NCBI GenBank assembly: GCA_946699065.1
Contig: CAMPDV010000916.1
Coordinates: 1 to 64,000, forward strand
From: Loxodes magnus
Taxonomy: Eukaryota; Ciliophora; Karyorelictea; Loxodida; Loxodidae
Reading direction: 5' to 3'
DNA: 64,000 bases
The position numbers and the translations under genes are program-made. Positions within the stretch are counted from its first letter, which is position 1. Each line of letters opens with the position of its first letter. Positions 39,931 through 52,609 of the stretch are shown one piece after another. The notes beneath the pieces were generated by a model, which made no database searches, was not told the origin of the DNA, and saw nothing but the letters and a program-made list of their open reading frames with translations.

Positions 39931-40890
39931 ATTATAAAATTTATTTTTAGAATATAATGAAATAATAAATTAGCTTCATAAATAATTATTCAAGCTAGCA
40001 AAATTTTATTTATTTTTTCTATCCTACTTTAAGTTAAAAATGACCTAATTAATATGGCTCTAAGTGTTTTATGCTAATTTTTTTCTAATTTTTACTATTT
40101 ATTTGTCTTTTATCTCTTCTATAAATTTGATATTATGATTGTTAAAATATCCTCTTGTTTTCAAGCTCTAGATACATATATAATGTTTCTTAAAACTTCG
40201 AATCGATTAATTTAAAAATAATCTTAAGATCTAAACATTGACTCAACTTAAACATCCATTAAAAAAATTTAGCAATAAAACCTGAAAAATTTAAAAAGCT
40301 CTAGAATCTTTTTTCTTTTAAAGTTAAATTATTTAGTAAAAATAAAGCTAAATTATATTAAAAGCAAATATATTATTTAAATTGTTTTATTTTTTGCTAG
40401 TTTGTTGCTAGTAAAATAATTTAATAAAATCAATTATCAAAATATTGTATACTTATAGAAACATATTTTCATCTAAAGTGCTTTTAAAATAAAATAGTAT
40501 GAAATAATTAAAAAATTTAGCTTAATAGTTAAAATTTACAAATTTATATGATAGTAATTATTAATAAAGCATTATTAGTTAAAATTATATTCAGTAGGGT
40601 ATAATATAAAATTTTTCCTTTTAAATATACATTTTTCTTAATTGGGGTTTCTTTAATTATTTGTATAAGTTATAACTTTTCAATCACTCAAACTCTTTAG
40701 CATAAAAGTAGGATAATTATTCGAATTAGATTTAAAAATGATTTATCAAATTTAAAGATATAAATTTATATTGGATGACTGAATAATTTAGAGTCTAATT
40801 CATAAACTAGGAAGTTGTAAATATATGAATTCAAAGTAAATCTTCTATTCAATAAATATATAAATTTTTAAAAAATCAAGGAAGTATTCA
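39931..40890. other. AT-rich spacer
   Basis: No feature recognised. Confidence 0.4.
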
Positions 40891-40894
40891 GAGA

Positions 40895-41800
40895 AAGGCT
40901 TCTTTACCATTACTTAAAAGGAAGAGAGGAAGCATGAAGCGTTAACTCTTCTTATCATGTCTACTTTAAAATAATAATCTTCTGAATTAAAAAATTCTAA
41001 CTTTCTAATTAGAATAGTTTCCTTCTAACTAAAAAGTAGATGGATCAAATAATATCCTTGAACCTCATAAAATAGAAAATAATATTAGAAAACTACTCAC
41101 CGAGTAGAAAATCTTACATCGGAGGAAAAGTCTAGGAAATAGGCAAATAATATAATTAATTGAGAAGTTCCAGAGTTCACCACTGATCAGTAGATAAGCT
41201 ATGAAAAAGTAATTAAAGTGATATAAAGCCTTCAGAAAGAGATAAAAAAACTTAAAAAGGAAAAAAATAAACTATTAGAGATTATAAGCAAGCAAGAGGA
41301 AAAGATTCAAGCCTCATGTCTCAAGAAAGAAACTTAAACACCTTCTGGAATATATAGCAGAAATTCTTAAAAAACTACAGTAGCAAATTAATTAATGAGA
41401 CTTGAAGATGATTTAATAAAATAGAAAAAGGATTGGTAAGATAAGATAAGAAAAAATGAATGGATAGTGAAGATTTGCTATTAATAAAATACAAAAACGC
41501 ATATATAGAGAAGATGCAAGGAATTTCTAAATTTTAAATAAGTATTTTTAGAAGAATCTTTGGAAAATAAAAGAAAAAAAAGAGAAAGGAATAACTGGAA
41601 ATAAGAAAAGAGAGAAAAACTATACATGAATGCAATATTAATCATTTGCAAGAAAAATAAGGACTAAAAATTACTCTTGAATTGGAGAATCAAAAAAATA
41701 AGCAAAGTAGAAAAGGAAGATGTAGAAATTTTTTTAATTTATGTAGTAATCTGGAGGTAGACAGGAAAAGGTAGAAAGGCCTTCAAGACACCTAAAATTA
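40895..41800 (+). pseudogene. LINE ORF1 copy with frameshifts
   Basis: Blocks match the 53-kb copy in order: KASLPLLKRKRGS (there QASIPPLPKPKRKGG), EVPEFTTDQQISYEKVIKV at 41,163 (there EVSEFNPSDQMSIEQFIKV), MSQERNLNTFWNI (there MSQERDFNAFWNI), and a zinc knuckle at 41,476-41,517, CYQQNTKTHIQRRC. The second knuckle Cys has become a glutamine-coding TAA while the first Cys, the His and the last Cys remain. The blocks lie in different frames, so at least two indels have occurred and the copy is dead. The Trp of TFWN is TGG (41,346); the 45-kb copy has TGA at the same place. Confidence 0.7.
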
Positions 41801-43149
41801 ATAATTATTGTCAACATAATCTTTATAAAAATCTAAATTATAAAGTAATATAATTTTTCTTAAATTGAATAATTAATAAATAACAAAAAACCTAAATTTG
41901 ACTAGAAAAATCTTTCGATTAATTTATTCAATTAATATCTATTAAATCAAACTAAATCATATTTGATTTAATATTACTTTAAATATTTCTGATAAGCAAA
42001 AATACTATTACAAAATAAAATGTTAGAATAATTAAAAAAATTGTAGTTTATTAAATTTTAATACAAAAATTAATTAATATTAAATTTTTCTAAGTTTTTA
42101 TCATACTAAAAATTTTTTGTGTCGTTTTTAAAAATAAATAATATTTGAAATAGTAAACCTAATAATTGCTAAATGCTATAAAAAAAGAATTAAAAGAAGA
42201 ATCTACAAGAATCAAAAATACATTAATCATATATAGAATACATAAAATTAGATTTTTAATAATTAATATATTTTAGTATGCATGAAAGAGTTTGAAGATT
42301 TAAATAAATTAATGATTATATAATATCTAAAGAATTTAAAAATAAATATTTTTGCATTAATGTATTTTTTACTTAATTTGATTATAGAAAATTTCACTCA
42401 GTAAAATAAAGTCGTCTTTAAAAAAAAGGATATAATAAAATTTTATAACTTTAATTTAATTTAATTTTAGGAAGTAAATAAAAATTGATTGATTTATTAA
42501 GTATATTTGTAACAATTAATTTAGTTCACAAAAGTGTATTTATTATTCTATTTTTTATTTATATTAATGATATTCTATAATATATTACGTTCTATACTTT
42601 CCTTGTAATTTAAATACTAATTTTTATTAAGTGCAAAAAGATATTTTAAAGGGCTTGTGGCAGTAATAGATTTATTACTAATCGTAAAATAATTTTATAA
42701 GCTCATTTATTCTAGATAGTTTAGAAAATTGAAGAGTATTAAAAATCAAAGCTATATAATTATCCTTAGTTATTTTATAAATATATTAATTAAGTAGCTT
42801 AATAATTATAAAGCTTAATTTATTTAATTATTCCTTTTATGCTCTAATACAAAATAATTTACAAATATATAGCTATTTTTAAATATTCGTAAAAGTATTG
42901 AAAAGTTATATATTATGAATTTGAGACTAAATATTTGAGTTAATCTATTTTGTTATAGGGATATACAAATCTAACTAATTCTTAACTTAAAAATCTACAA
43001 TTTTAAATATATAAAAATAGTAAAAAGTGTACATGCTTTAATTATTTTATTATAGTAATAATTAAAAAATTTAAATAAATCAAAATTTATTATTAACCTA
43101 GAAAAATTAGCGAGGATTAATTCTATTTTTATACTTTACAAAAAAAGTA
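41801..43149. other. AT-rich spacer
   Basis: No feature recognised. Confidence 0.4.
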
Positions 43150-43490
43150 AAAATAGAGGAAAAAAAATTTATTTAAAATAGATTTCGAAAGATTGAAAAA
43201 AAAAATTATTCAATTAAAATTCAAAGAAAAAAATGGACATCTAACTTATGAAAAGAAATGCTATCACTGCAACTCATTTAATTATTCATTGTACCGGAGT
43301 TGAAAGAAGTAAAAGGATTAAGACCTATGAAGAACTATATCAAGATTATATTACATTAACTTAATTGATATAGAAGACGTTTACATCTAATTATGCATCC
43401 TTCTTAATGCTGGAAGGAAAACAAGTAAATACCTGTCGAAGATTAGCTTCAATACCAAAAAAGGGGAGAGTAAGAGAGCTTTCAAACATT
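43150..43490 (+). pseudogene. LINE ORF1 3' fragment with ruined zinc knuckle
   Basis: The frame from KKCYHC gives a knuckle at 43,259-43,300, CYHCNSFNYSLYRS, in which His is Tyr and the last Cys is Ser. It is followed by a tail with GRKTSKYLSK, corresponding to GRKTWKNPSS of the 53-kb copy with Trp lost. It is a short decayed remnant of the C-terminal half of ORF1. Confidence 0.55.
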
Positions 43491-44707
43491 ATTTTATTTT
43501 TAGTATCTTATTAACTTATTAATAAGCTAAATGAACAAACTTGCTTAAATTCTACAATAAAAAAGTGATAAAATTATCGAAAAAAATTTTTAACTTTCAA
43601 ATATCATTTTAAATACATTTTTTAAAGTAATCCCACAGATTAAATAATATGAATATCTATTTATTTATTTAACTATTTCTTACATATTTAAATATTTATA
43701 TTCTTTTTAATTATAGTTAAAAATACAATTTTAGATTTACAGTATTTGTCTTTTAATTTTTTCTTTTAAAGCAACAAACAAAAACATTTTTTTAGTTAGT
43801 TTATCTAAAATTTTATAATCTGAAATTAAAAAAATTGATAAATGTATAAAATATAATAATTTATAGTCTATATTAAATTAATTAGATATAAATGATATTT
43901 TAGATATTTTGATCATAAATTAAAATTTTAATCCAATTATACTATTATTATATTCAAAAAGTATATTTAGATTAATTAATAATCAAATATATTTAAGAAG
44001 AGTAATAAATAGCAACTTAAAATGTAATATTTAAATTTACTAGTATCTAGCAATAAAAAATGTAAATTTCAATAATAATAATAATTATAAAGTTAATTTT
44101 TATTTTACTTTCACAAAAACAAGCAAAATCTTTATTTCTATTGATCCAATACATTTAAACAACATTTTTTGTAAGTAGATAGATTAAATAAATTATTATA
44201 GCTTAGATGATTAATCAAGTAAAATATATTCTTAATATTTAAATAATAAGTATAATATAATAAAGAAAATTAATTTTCTTATTATCAAAATAACTATTCT
44301 AAAAGATCTCACTTTAAAGATTTATAAATAATAGGTTAAAAAGAATGATATCAACTAATAACATTTAAGATTGTTTATTTATGTATATTATAAATCAGAT
44401 AAAATTAGATTATATGATGACTTTAATAAATTTACTGGTTTAATTAAATTTACAGATTTAAAAATAATTAATTTTTTGAAAAATATAATAAATAATTACT
44501 AAAGAAAGGTTTAATGCATAAAGCTATATAATTGAAAAGTTAGATTATATTTTAAAATTTTAAATATAAATATAATTATAATCAATTTTAAACTAAAATA
44601 CAAAAAATAATTATAAATAAAGCATCTTTAGCTTTTAGTTTAATTGATTTTTACTAATAGGAACTAAGATTTTTATTAATTAATTGAAAAAAACATAGAT
44701 GAAGATA
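43491..44707. other. AT-rich spacer
   Basis: No feature recognised. Confidence 0.4.
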
Positions 44708-45500
44708 TTCACTAGGGATTTTCTGCAGCTCCGAAAAAAAATTAATCTAGGAAAGCTTGGAATTTTAATAGGGCACTAGAAAGACTATCCACAACATAGA
44801 GAATTATTTTTTAAGAGAGGTTTAGAAAATAGGCTAATAACATCTTCCACTCGGAAATCTTTAATTTCAATACGAATTAGTAGATAAGTTATGGATAACT
44901 TATTTAAGCAGTGCTTAACCTTTAAGAAAAAGTTGAAATTCTGAAGAAAGATAATAAAAAGTTAATGGAATAACTAGAAATAGCAGAAGAGTTAGATCCG
45001 AGAATTATGTTCGAAGAAAGAGATTTAAACGCCTTCTGAAGCATATAAAAGAAAGAGCACAATTAATCATAGAAATAGCTATAAGAACAAATTAACTAAC
45101 AAACAAAAAAGAATGAAATAATAGGAAACTAATAAAAACTGCAACATTAAGGTGATAAAAAAGAGCGAAAAAGCGAATTATAATAAAAGAGGATAAGATC
45201 CAACTTCCAATTACAAAAATAATAAATAAAAAAATGCTATTACTTTAATTCAGTAAAAATTTTATGAAGAAGATGCAGGTAATTTATTAACTTCAAATAA
45301 GATCATTGGAAATAGCACATTTAGAAGCAATAAAAAAGAAAATATAGAATAAATAAAATTAAAAAGAAAAAGAGAAAGACAATACTTTGATAATTTAAGA
45401 CGAATTTACATGAAAAAAGAAGATAAGTATTGGCAGAGAAATGAAAAATTTAAAGAGGTTTATATTTAAGAACTTTCCTATGACTGATAAAGAATGTATA
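44708..45500 (+). pseudogene. LINE ORF1 copy in one frame, zinc knuckle degraded
   Basis: A single frame (phase of 44,854) covers the basic N-terminal part (SAAPKKNQSRKAWNF), the signature EIFNFNTNQQISYGQ, a coiled coil (LNLQEKVEILKKDNKKL), the block FEERDLNAFWSI and a zinc knuckle at 45,235-45,276, CYYFNSVKILWRRC. The distance from signature to knuckle, 127 codons, matches the 53-kb copy. Two knuckle ligands are lost: the second Cys is Phe and His is Ile. Two tryptophans are encoded by TGA: that of NAFW (45,037; TGG in the 53-kb and 41-kb copies) and that of ILWRRC. No frameshift is needed, so the frame is intact while the zinc site is ruined. No in-frame ATG is evident at the expected start. 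Confidence 0.7.
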
Positions 45501-47364
45501 GTTTCATAGTAAATTTTTAAATAATATTATAAATATTTTTTGAATTAAAAAAAATTAAATATTAATATAAATAGAATTTCATTATAAGAATTAAAATTTA
45601 AAATAAAATGAAGAAATAAAAAAAGAAAATTTACATTTATGATTAAAATTACAAAGAAAAAGATTGATTAATACAGTTATATAAGAAAAGTTTAACTTTA
45701 TCAATAATTAAAAAAAATTGACTGAAAAAAACAAAATGAATCTTTTTATATTTTAATTAATTTAAATAAGAATAAAAAAGATTTAAGATAAATTTGAAGC
45801 TTCAGAAAAATGAGACTTAAAAACGAATTACTATAATAACAATAAAAAAATAAAAATAGCAATCTTAAATAATGAAAAATTAGTGATTCTTAAATTTTAA
45901 TTTAAAAAACTATATAATTTTCTATAAAAGTATAAATATTTCTCTAGAAGAAATTTAAATATTTAAATAAATATTTTGAATTTTAAATTAAAAAAAGTTA
46001 AGCATTTAATATATATATTAAATTAAGCAATATAATATAAATAATCTTAATAAGAAATAAAAATTAATTTGAAAAAAATATAACATAATTGATCTTATCT
46101 ATTAGAATTTTACCATATTCATATATTTTTAAAAACCAATTATTTAAAAATTTCAAACTGAGGCTTAATATAGTACAAATCATTTTAAATGTTATCATTA
46201 ATTTTATTCTATATTTTTTAATTAAATAATAATTAATTTAATTCTTCTTTTTATGCTTATTTATTCGTTTTTTTTGTTTAAATTTTATTAAATAAGATAT
46301 TAATCATAATTATGATTTATAACCAATAAGAGCATATACTTTAACAAAATTATTAATTATTTCACTTAAAAGAATATCGATTTTTTTTAATTTAATATTT
46401 TAAAATTTAGAATTTATTATTAATTAGTATTTTGATCTTTTTAAAAATTTCCTTAAATTTTGATACATGATGTCTTTCAACTTATTATATGTAATAATTT
46501 TTTAAATATTGATTATTATTTTATAATCATAATTTTTCGACTTAACATAATCATTCGCGAATTTTAATTTTATCTGAATCTCTCAGAAATACATAATTGT
46601 TTAATTTTTAAATAAAATAGATTTACTTTAATACTTTTTAGTTTTTTTAATTTGAGTCTTTTTTTATTTACTCTTTTTATGATAGTATTTAAATAGATTA
46701 AAACGTTAAAGGTTTATGTAAGTCTCTTTTTTGTTTTATAAATCAGTGTTTTTAAAAAGAAATACTTTTTATTTAATCTAAAATATTTTTATATATAATT
46801 TGTGTTTTTTCATTAACTTAAAATTTCAGATTTTTTTCTTTTTATTTTATAATATAATTAAATAAAATTAATACTTTTTTTTTGGTATTTCCAATCGCGC
46901 TTTAATTTCTGACCAAATTTTGAAATTTTAGTGAGCAAAAAGCATGATTAATTTGTTAAATTTCTATGATTTTTTTATAAATTATTTCAATAATTAATTT
47001 TAAATTTTCGCTTTTAGAACTTTTGAAATTTACTGTTATATCTTTATCTAACTTAAAATTAAAATTTATTCTGTTCATTCTTTATTTCTACGCTAAGTAA
47101 AGAAATATAAATAGATACTAATTAAATCTAATAACTTGTAATTTTTATCCTTTATCATTCAATTTTATTAAATTTTATGCTTCAAGTCTTTAAAATTTTT
47201 TTAAAGCTTTTCTGATAGGAAAATTTCTAAATATTTAAAATATGTAATCAAGCTTAAACTATTTACTATATGATAAATTTAAGCCAAAATATATTATTTT
47301 GAAATAATGTAATAAATGTGTTTAATATATATGTATATATAAATTTAAACTAAAAGTAAAAAAG
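45501..47364. other. AT-rich spacer
   Basis: No feature recognised. Confidence 0.4.
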
Positions 47365-47495
47365 TTCTGTCTCCCATGGGATCTCAACCAGGTACGTGCT
47401 GCCATTTTGATTTCGTGGATGGATATCATGACCAATTTTTTTGTGGATGGTGACCACTTTTCGAGCTCTGGTTTTGTAAAGATTCTTCTTTTAAA
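47365..47495 (-). other. Trp-rich coding fragment
   Basis: This GC-richer island reads on the minus strand as SKSGHHPQKNWSWYPSTK then SKWQHVPGWDPMGDRT. Two of its tryptophans are TGG (NW, KW) and two are TGA (SW, GW), spaced regularly among Pro and basic residues. It loosely resembles the Trp/Pro tail of the ORF1 copies (GRKTWKNPSSQSRQNW). It is probably the C-terminal end of another ORF1 subfamily. Flanks are AT-rich, and a 22-T run lies at 47,537. Confidence 0.45.
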
Positions 47496-47536
47496 AACTT
47501 CTTACTAGTTTATATAAAGACATTTGATTTCCTTTC

Positions 47537-47558
47537 TTTTTTTTTTTTTTTTTTTTTT
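47537..47558. repeat. 22-base poly-T run
   Basis: An uninterrupted run of 22 T, the longest homopolymer noticed in the window. On the minus strand it is poly-A, and it lies upstream (in minus orientation) of the Trp-rich fragment, so it is not that fragment's tail. It could be the A-tail of an unrelated retro-insertion, or simple sequence. Confidence 0.7.
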
Positions 47559-48499
47559 ATAAGTATTCTTTATTCCCTGCAATATTTTAGTAAATGCCAC
47601 TTCGATTTGCAATAAAAGCAATTTTTGACTAAATTTCACTCTTTTCTTTTTGGAAGAATTTTTTCTCTAAAACTACAATTTGTTTTAATATTTCTTAATT
47701 TGGACCTTCTTCATTGTTCATGCGATTTTGTTATAAATTAGGTTATTAATCTTCGATTATCATTCTATTTGATATCTTAAAGCTTTTTTAAGATTATAAG
47801 TGCATTTCTTTTTCACTTACTACTTTTTTTTCTATTAGTTAATTTTTTAATATTATTATTTAGTTTTTTAATCTTCAAATTCATTCATAAAATTTCTAAT
47901 TTTCTCTCCTTATTTGAATAAAAAAATGTGTTTAAATATTCTTTATTCATATATTCAAAAATATAATTACTTTTTGAGATTTTGTTTTACTAAAAAGGTA
48001 AAACTTAAATATATAAAACTATTAGCTTTCATAAAAGTTAAGTTACTTTAATAGCATTTTTGTCATATTCTAACATAAAATAGAATACTAAAGAAATGTA
48101 GAATAAATATATCCATTAAAATAATAAAATTTATATTTTTCTTCTTAAGGATATTCAATTAAAGTGTTGCTATTTAATTTAGAATATTTTATAACTGCTT
48201 TTATTTTATAAAATTAAAGGAAGTTAATCTAAGATGTATTTCTTATTTCTCAGATAAACTTGATTTAAAAAATCTTAAGTGAGTTTCACAGAATACAATC
48301 TAAGAACTTAAAAGTATAACCTAAAATTAAAATTTTATTATCTGAATTCAAGATCTTAGCAAAAAAATCTCTTAATTGATCGGTAATATAGTAAAGCAAC
48401 GATAGAAAGAAAGGGTAACCTTAGCATTAAATTGCAACAAGTAATCCCATTAATTTTGAATCTTAAATTCTAACTTGCAGCAAAGAAGAAAGAGATATA
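47559..48499. other. AT-rich spacer
   Basis: No feature confidently recognised. A slightly GC-richer patch from 48,370 may belong to the fragment that follows. Confidence 0.35.
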
Positions 48500-48835
48500 A
48501 AAGATATTGATACCCCGAGAAAACATAACACATAGAATGAAACTATTTTGCAAGCAAAAGTAAAGAATCGAGAAAGCAAAACAGATAAATTCTATGTAGA
48601 ATCTATTTTATGACTAATTTTATAAAGAAGAAAGCAATTTTAAATCATGAAATTATAATAAAAATGATAGAAGCAAACGAAAAACATGAAAATTTCATAC
48701 TTGGAGATTAGCCGGGTTGGGGAATTGTAATTGCAAAGATGAAGAGCAATGAGAAATTTTAAAATACTTATTGAAAAAAGAAGTTCCAGAAAAACGAAAC
48801 ATATGTAAAGATTTTAAGCTAATTTAAATTTATTA
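48500..48835 (+). pseudogene. LINE ORF1 C-terminal fragment
   Basis: One frame reads MQNLFYDQFYKEESNFK, then SKRKTWKFHTWRLAG, then KDEEQWEILKYLLKKE. The FYD block resembles NKFYDSRIN in the 36-kb copy, and RKTW matches GRKTW of the 26-kb and 53-kb copies. Trp of KTW (48,687) and of EQW is TGA here, while Trp of HTW is TGG. The knuckle region upstream is not recognisable. It is likely a 5'-truncated remnant. Confidence 0.5.
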
Positions 48836-49527
48836 ACTTATTAATGAGCGAAATCACATAGTAATTATTATATTATAAAATTAATTAAATTAAAAAATTA
48901 TTATGTTAAATATTTCGTTTAGTAATTATTTTAAAAATCTTTAGTATATCCTTATCTGAAGGATATTTAAGCATTAATCTATTCTACATTTGTTACATTG
49001 AAAAATATTTTTTAATCTTAAAATTATATAAATTAATTAAATTAATTCTAAGATTTAAAAACTTTCCAATATCTAATAGTCTTTAATTTCTAGATTAATA
49101 AATTAATTATTTTAAATTTATATGAATATAGCAACTTGTAGAATTTTAAAATATCAAAATATTCAAAATACATTATATCTTAGCACATATGAAACTCGAA
49201 ATTTTATTATATTTTATGTAGTTATTATTTCTCCTAAATAATAATTATTTTATTTTTGAAATATAAGAAAAAGACATTTTTTAATTTAAATTTTATTTTT
49301 GTCAGATATCTCTAAATTATTTAAGAAATAATAATTAATTAACCTTTAATGTCTAAATTACTTTTCTATTTTCTTTTATAATTTGAATCAATATTTAATA
49401 TTGCTTGAAGATTTCTATTATCTATATGTTTCTTAGTTAATATTATTTTATTATTTAAGATATTATTTAGAATTTATAAAAGTTGCCAACACTTTAGTTA
49501 TTCGATAAATATTATGGTTGTTTTAAA
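48836..49527. other. AT-rich spacer
   Basis: No feature recognised. Confidence 0.4.
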
Positions 49528-49836
49528 TAGGAATAAAAAAGGGAGAAACAATCTTTCCAATGTGATTAAACTCTGGTATTAGGAAATACTCCATGTGAAG
49601 AACTGAGGAAGACAAGATTGAGACATCAAGTAAAACTATGTTGAACGATGCTAGATATTAAACTTTCTTAGGGCAGAACTCCGACAATATGTCTATTAAT
49701 GAAAAGAATTTTCAAGGGATGCTTACGTTGAGGAAGACAGTAATTTAGAACCTATTTAAAAATTTAAAAAACTTTGTTTAAAGAGCTGCACATCATTATG
49801 TTACTATGCGCTCTATAATCTCAGTTTTATTAGTTG
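49528..49836 (+). pseudogene. 5'-truncated LINE 3' end
   Basis: A frame with TGA as Trp reads GIKKGETIFPMWLNSGIRK, YSMWRTEEDKIETSS, TMLNDARYQTFLGQNS and then runs into the LINE 3' repeat at 49,783 (RAAHHYVTMRSII, compare RAAHKRDATRSII at 19,349). The repeat places this at the 3' end of a LINE. The protein part does not align with the 18.4-kb copy, so it may come from a third family sharing the same 3' end. Confidence 0.5.
49783..49836 (+). repeat. LINE 3'-end repeat, copy 3
   Basis: AGCTGCACATCATTATG, then TGCGCTCTATAATC: the same length as copy 1 up to CTATAATC, but more diverged in the middle and in the tail. Confidence 0.6.
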
Positions 49837-51509
49837 CAATTAAGAAAAATATTCCAAATAAGTATTTTTTATCTTATTGATTATTTAATTTTAAGTATTC
49901 TTTTATTCATCATAAATTTCTTATGATTTGTTGATATTTTTTTAATTAGCAATCTTAACATACAATTTAAAATTTAATGAATAACAACTAGTAATTTTAT
50001 TTTATTTTGACATTCATTCTATCTTGGTAACCATTCATTGCTTTTATTTATTTTTGCCAGAGCATTTTACCAAAAATTTTTCAATAATATCTTAAAATTT
50101 ATTATTTTAATAAATAAAAAAGACTTAAGAGTAGAGTTTTTTACTTGCTTTTATTCAAATTAAAAAGTATTTAATTTTGAATATTTATTTTTAAATTTTT
50201 TTAGATGCGAGCAAAAAAAATCTTTTACATGAACTTTAGATATTTTTTATTATGTTGAGATAAAAAATCTATCAATGCTTAAAATTTTTGCATAAAATTA
50301 CTTATATTTGTTAATAATTTTTTTGTTTTCCCTTAAAAAGCAATCTTATTTTTAAATTTCGTCATTTCAAGCAGATTCTATTTCTATTTTTGAATTTTTA
50401 TAATATAATTAATATTATTCACTTCTTGATTCTAAATTTTTTATTTTTTGTCCAATTTATAATTCATTCTTTTACATACAAATTTTATCATTTATTCTAG
50501 GTACCATTTTTAATTTATATTATAATAATATCTTTAGTGTGTTAAAGTAACGTCACCATTATTACCTTTGTCACAAATTAGTGTTCGTAGAAATCTTTAT
50601 TCATCAATAAGTTTCTAAATAGTTCTCCTTCTGGCTTTTAGGCCGAAAAATAAAATAAAATGAAATGCTTTTCTAAATGAAGTAAAAGAACTCAAGATTA
50701 AAATATAAAAATTAACAGATAATAACAATTCTTTAGAAAAACTAAACACTATTCTTACATAAAATAATTAAAACATTTAAGTCATTAAAAGTCCTTATGA
50801 AGCAATTTTTGAATAGTATAAGACTTATATAAACAAAATTATTAAGAAAATCAAGGAAATAAAAAATAAAATTAGATACTAATGTTAGATCTATAGAGTA
50901 ATAATAATTAAAAATACGGTCTAAACATTTATTAATTTTACTTTTAAAAAATTGTCGCAGCTCTTTTTCTATATGCTAAATTTTTATCACAGAAATTTAA
51001 TAATAGCTAATGAGCTATTTTTTACTTACTTTCAAATTTAATTTATATATTTTCAATATATTTATTCATGCGTTTATTATATCTCCCCTATAATATCTCA
51101 TCTCCCACTTTTTAAAATAATAGAAAAATTTAAAAATCTTAAATTACAAAAAGAATTTAACGAAAGTTATAAAAAATTTCTTTATTGCTAAATAACTTAA
51201 TTAAATAAATTTTGATTATATGTCTATTTTTAGATTTTAAGTATTATATAATTTCCTCTTTCTTTTTTTTCTAAATTTTTACTTATAATAAAATTATTTT
51301 GGAAAATAATTTTTCTTATGTTTTTCACGAAATTTTTTTTAATTTCATTTTTCCAATGGTAAAAGATGTGAAAATAATAATAACCTTAATGAAATAAGGC
51401 CAAAAGCCTAAAAATAAGAAATTAATTTTAGATTAAAGCGAAAAAATATTTTATGAAAGTATAAGGTTATCTAATTTAGTTTAGAGACTAAAATTTCAAA
51501 TTAAAAGAT
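49837..51509. other. AT-rich spacer with one weak island
   Basis: Mostly A/T runs. A patch at about 50,560-50,920 reads as a charged helical peptide (NEVKELKIKIQKLTDNN) resembling ORF1 coiled coils, but I could not align it and do not call it. Confidence 0.35.
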
Positions 51510-51965
51510 CTTTCAGGAAAATAAAATGTTACCTTAAATAGTTCTCTTCCCTTAAGTAGCGAGTTTGGAACTTTTCCAATTTCTTCCAGTTCAATGACAG
51601 TTCTAATTAGTCTAAAAATTATTTTTAAGACCTTCTATTTTATTGACCATACCCTTTCTTTAATGAGGCGGATCCTACACCATTTATTATGAACTTCTTA
51701 ATTCTTATTTCTTCCTCCGTTATTTTTTGCTTTTCGGAGGTATTTCAGTTTAAGTAGTTTAGAGATGTTAGTTTTTTTTTTTTTTGAGGAATGGAGCGAC
51801 TATTTGATTGGTTGATGCCTTTTTGTTCTTTTTCTCCTCATTTAATGCTAATTTAAAAGGTTGGACTTATTAAAGCTAAGACTTGATCTAAAGAAGAGAT
51901 TTTTCTTGTTTTCTCTCACGTTTTGAGAAGACGCCATAAAACCTTCTTGAAGCCACATTTAATAT
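51510..51965 (-). pseudogene. Probable LINE ORF1 remnant
   Basis: On the minus strand the island is purine-rich and gives basic, Asn/Gln-rich peptides in shifting frames (QTEIPPKSKKQRRK near the start, compare IPPLPKPKRKGG in the 53-kb copy). Near its end it shares the sequence TTCCAAACTCGCTA with the 26-kb ORF1 copy. These two anchors in the right order suggest a badly frameshifted ORF1 copy with its middle deleted. No zinc knuckle was found. Confidence 0.4.
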
Positions 51966-52609
51966 TATAATATACTAAAATTTAAATAATAGAAGCAAAT
52001 TAAAAGTATTTACCACTAGAAAATTTACATCAAACAAAAGATTTGAAACTTTAAATTTAATTGATACTTTTAATATATTTTCTATCCTTTATTTAAATCA
52101 ATTAGTTATTTTTGGTTTTTTAAGCTTTATAGCTGTAATTAATCTAATTTTTTTGATTAATAAAAATATAATATTAAATTAATATATTTTTAGAATTAAT
52201 TTATAGGATTTCCAGTAACTATTTAAAATATTATTTCTTAATCTAATGATAATTATAAGTTTTAATATAAAAATTATAAATTTCTAAATATTAAAAAAAA
52301 GGTTTTAGAATGAAAAACTTTAAAAAACTAATTAATTTTTAAATTAGTAAAATAAAAGACAGCAAAATTCTTAAAATTGTCTTATATTAAATAAGAAAAA
52401 TTATGTTAATTATGTTTTTAATTTTTTGTTTATAAAGAAAAGTTTAAAGTTTTAGATAATAGAAATATGAATTTTTATATTAATAATTATTTTTCCTAAT
52501 ATTTCTAATGTGTTTTTTTTGAAAATAATTGAATTACTTTTAAGTTGCTTTTTTATAAGTTTAATTATTTTAATTTTTAATTAAATAATAATAATATTAA
52601 TTTTGAGTT
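51966..52609. other. AT-rich spacer
   Basis: No feature recognised. It includes the A/T tail after the ORF1 element to the right. Confidence 0.4.
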
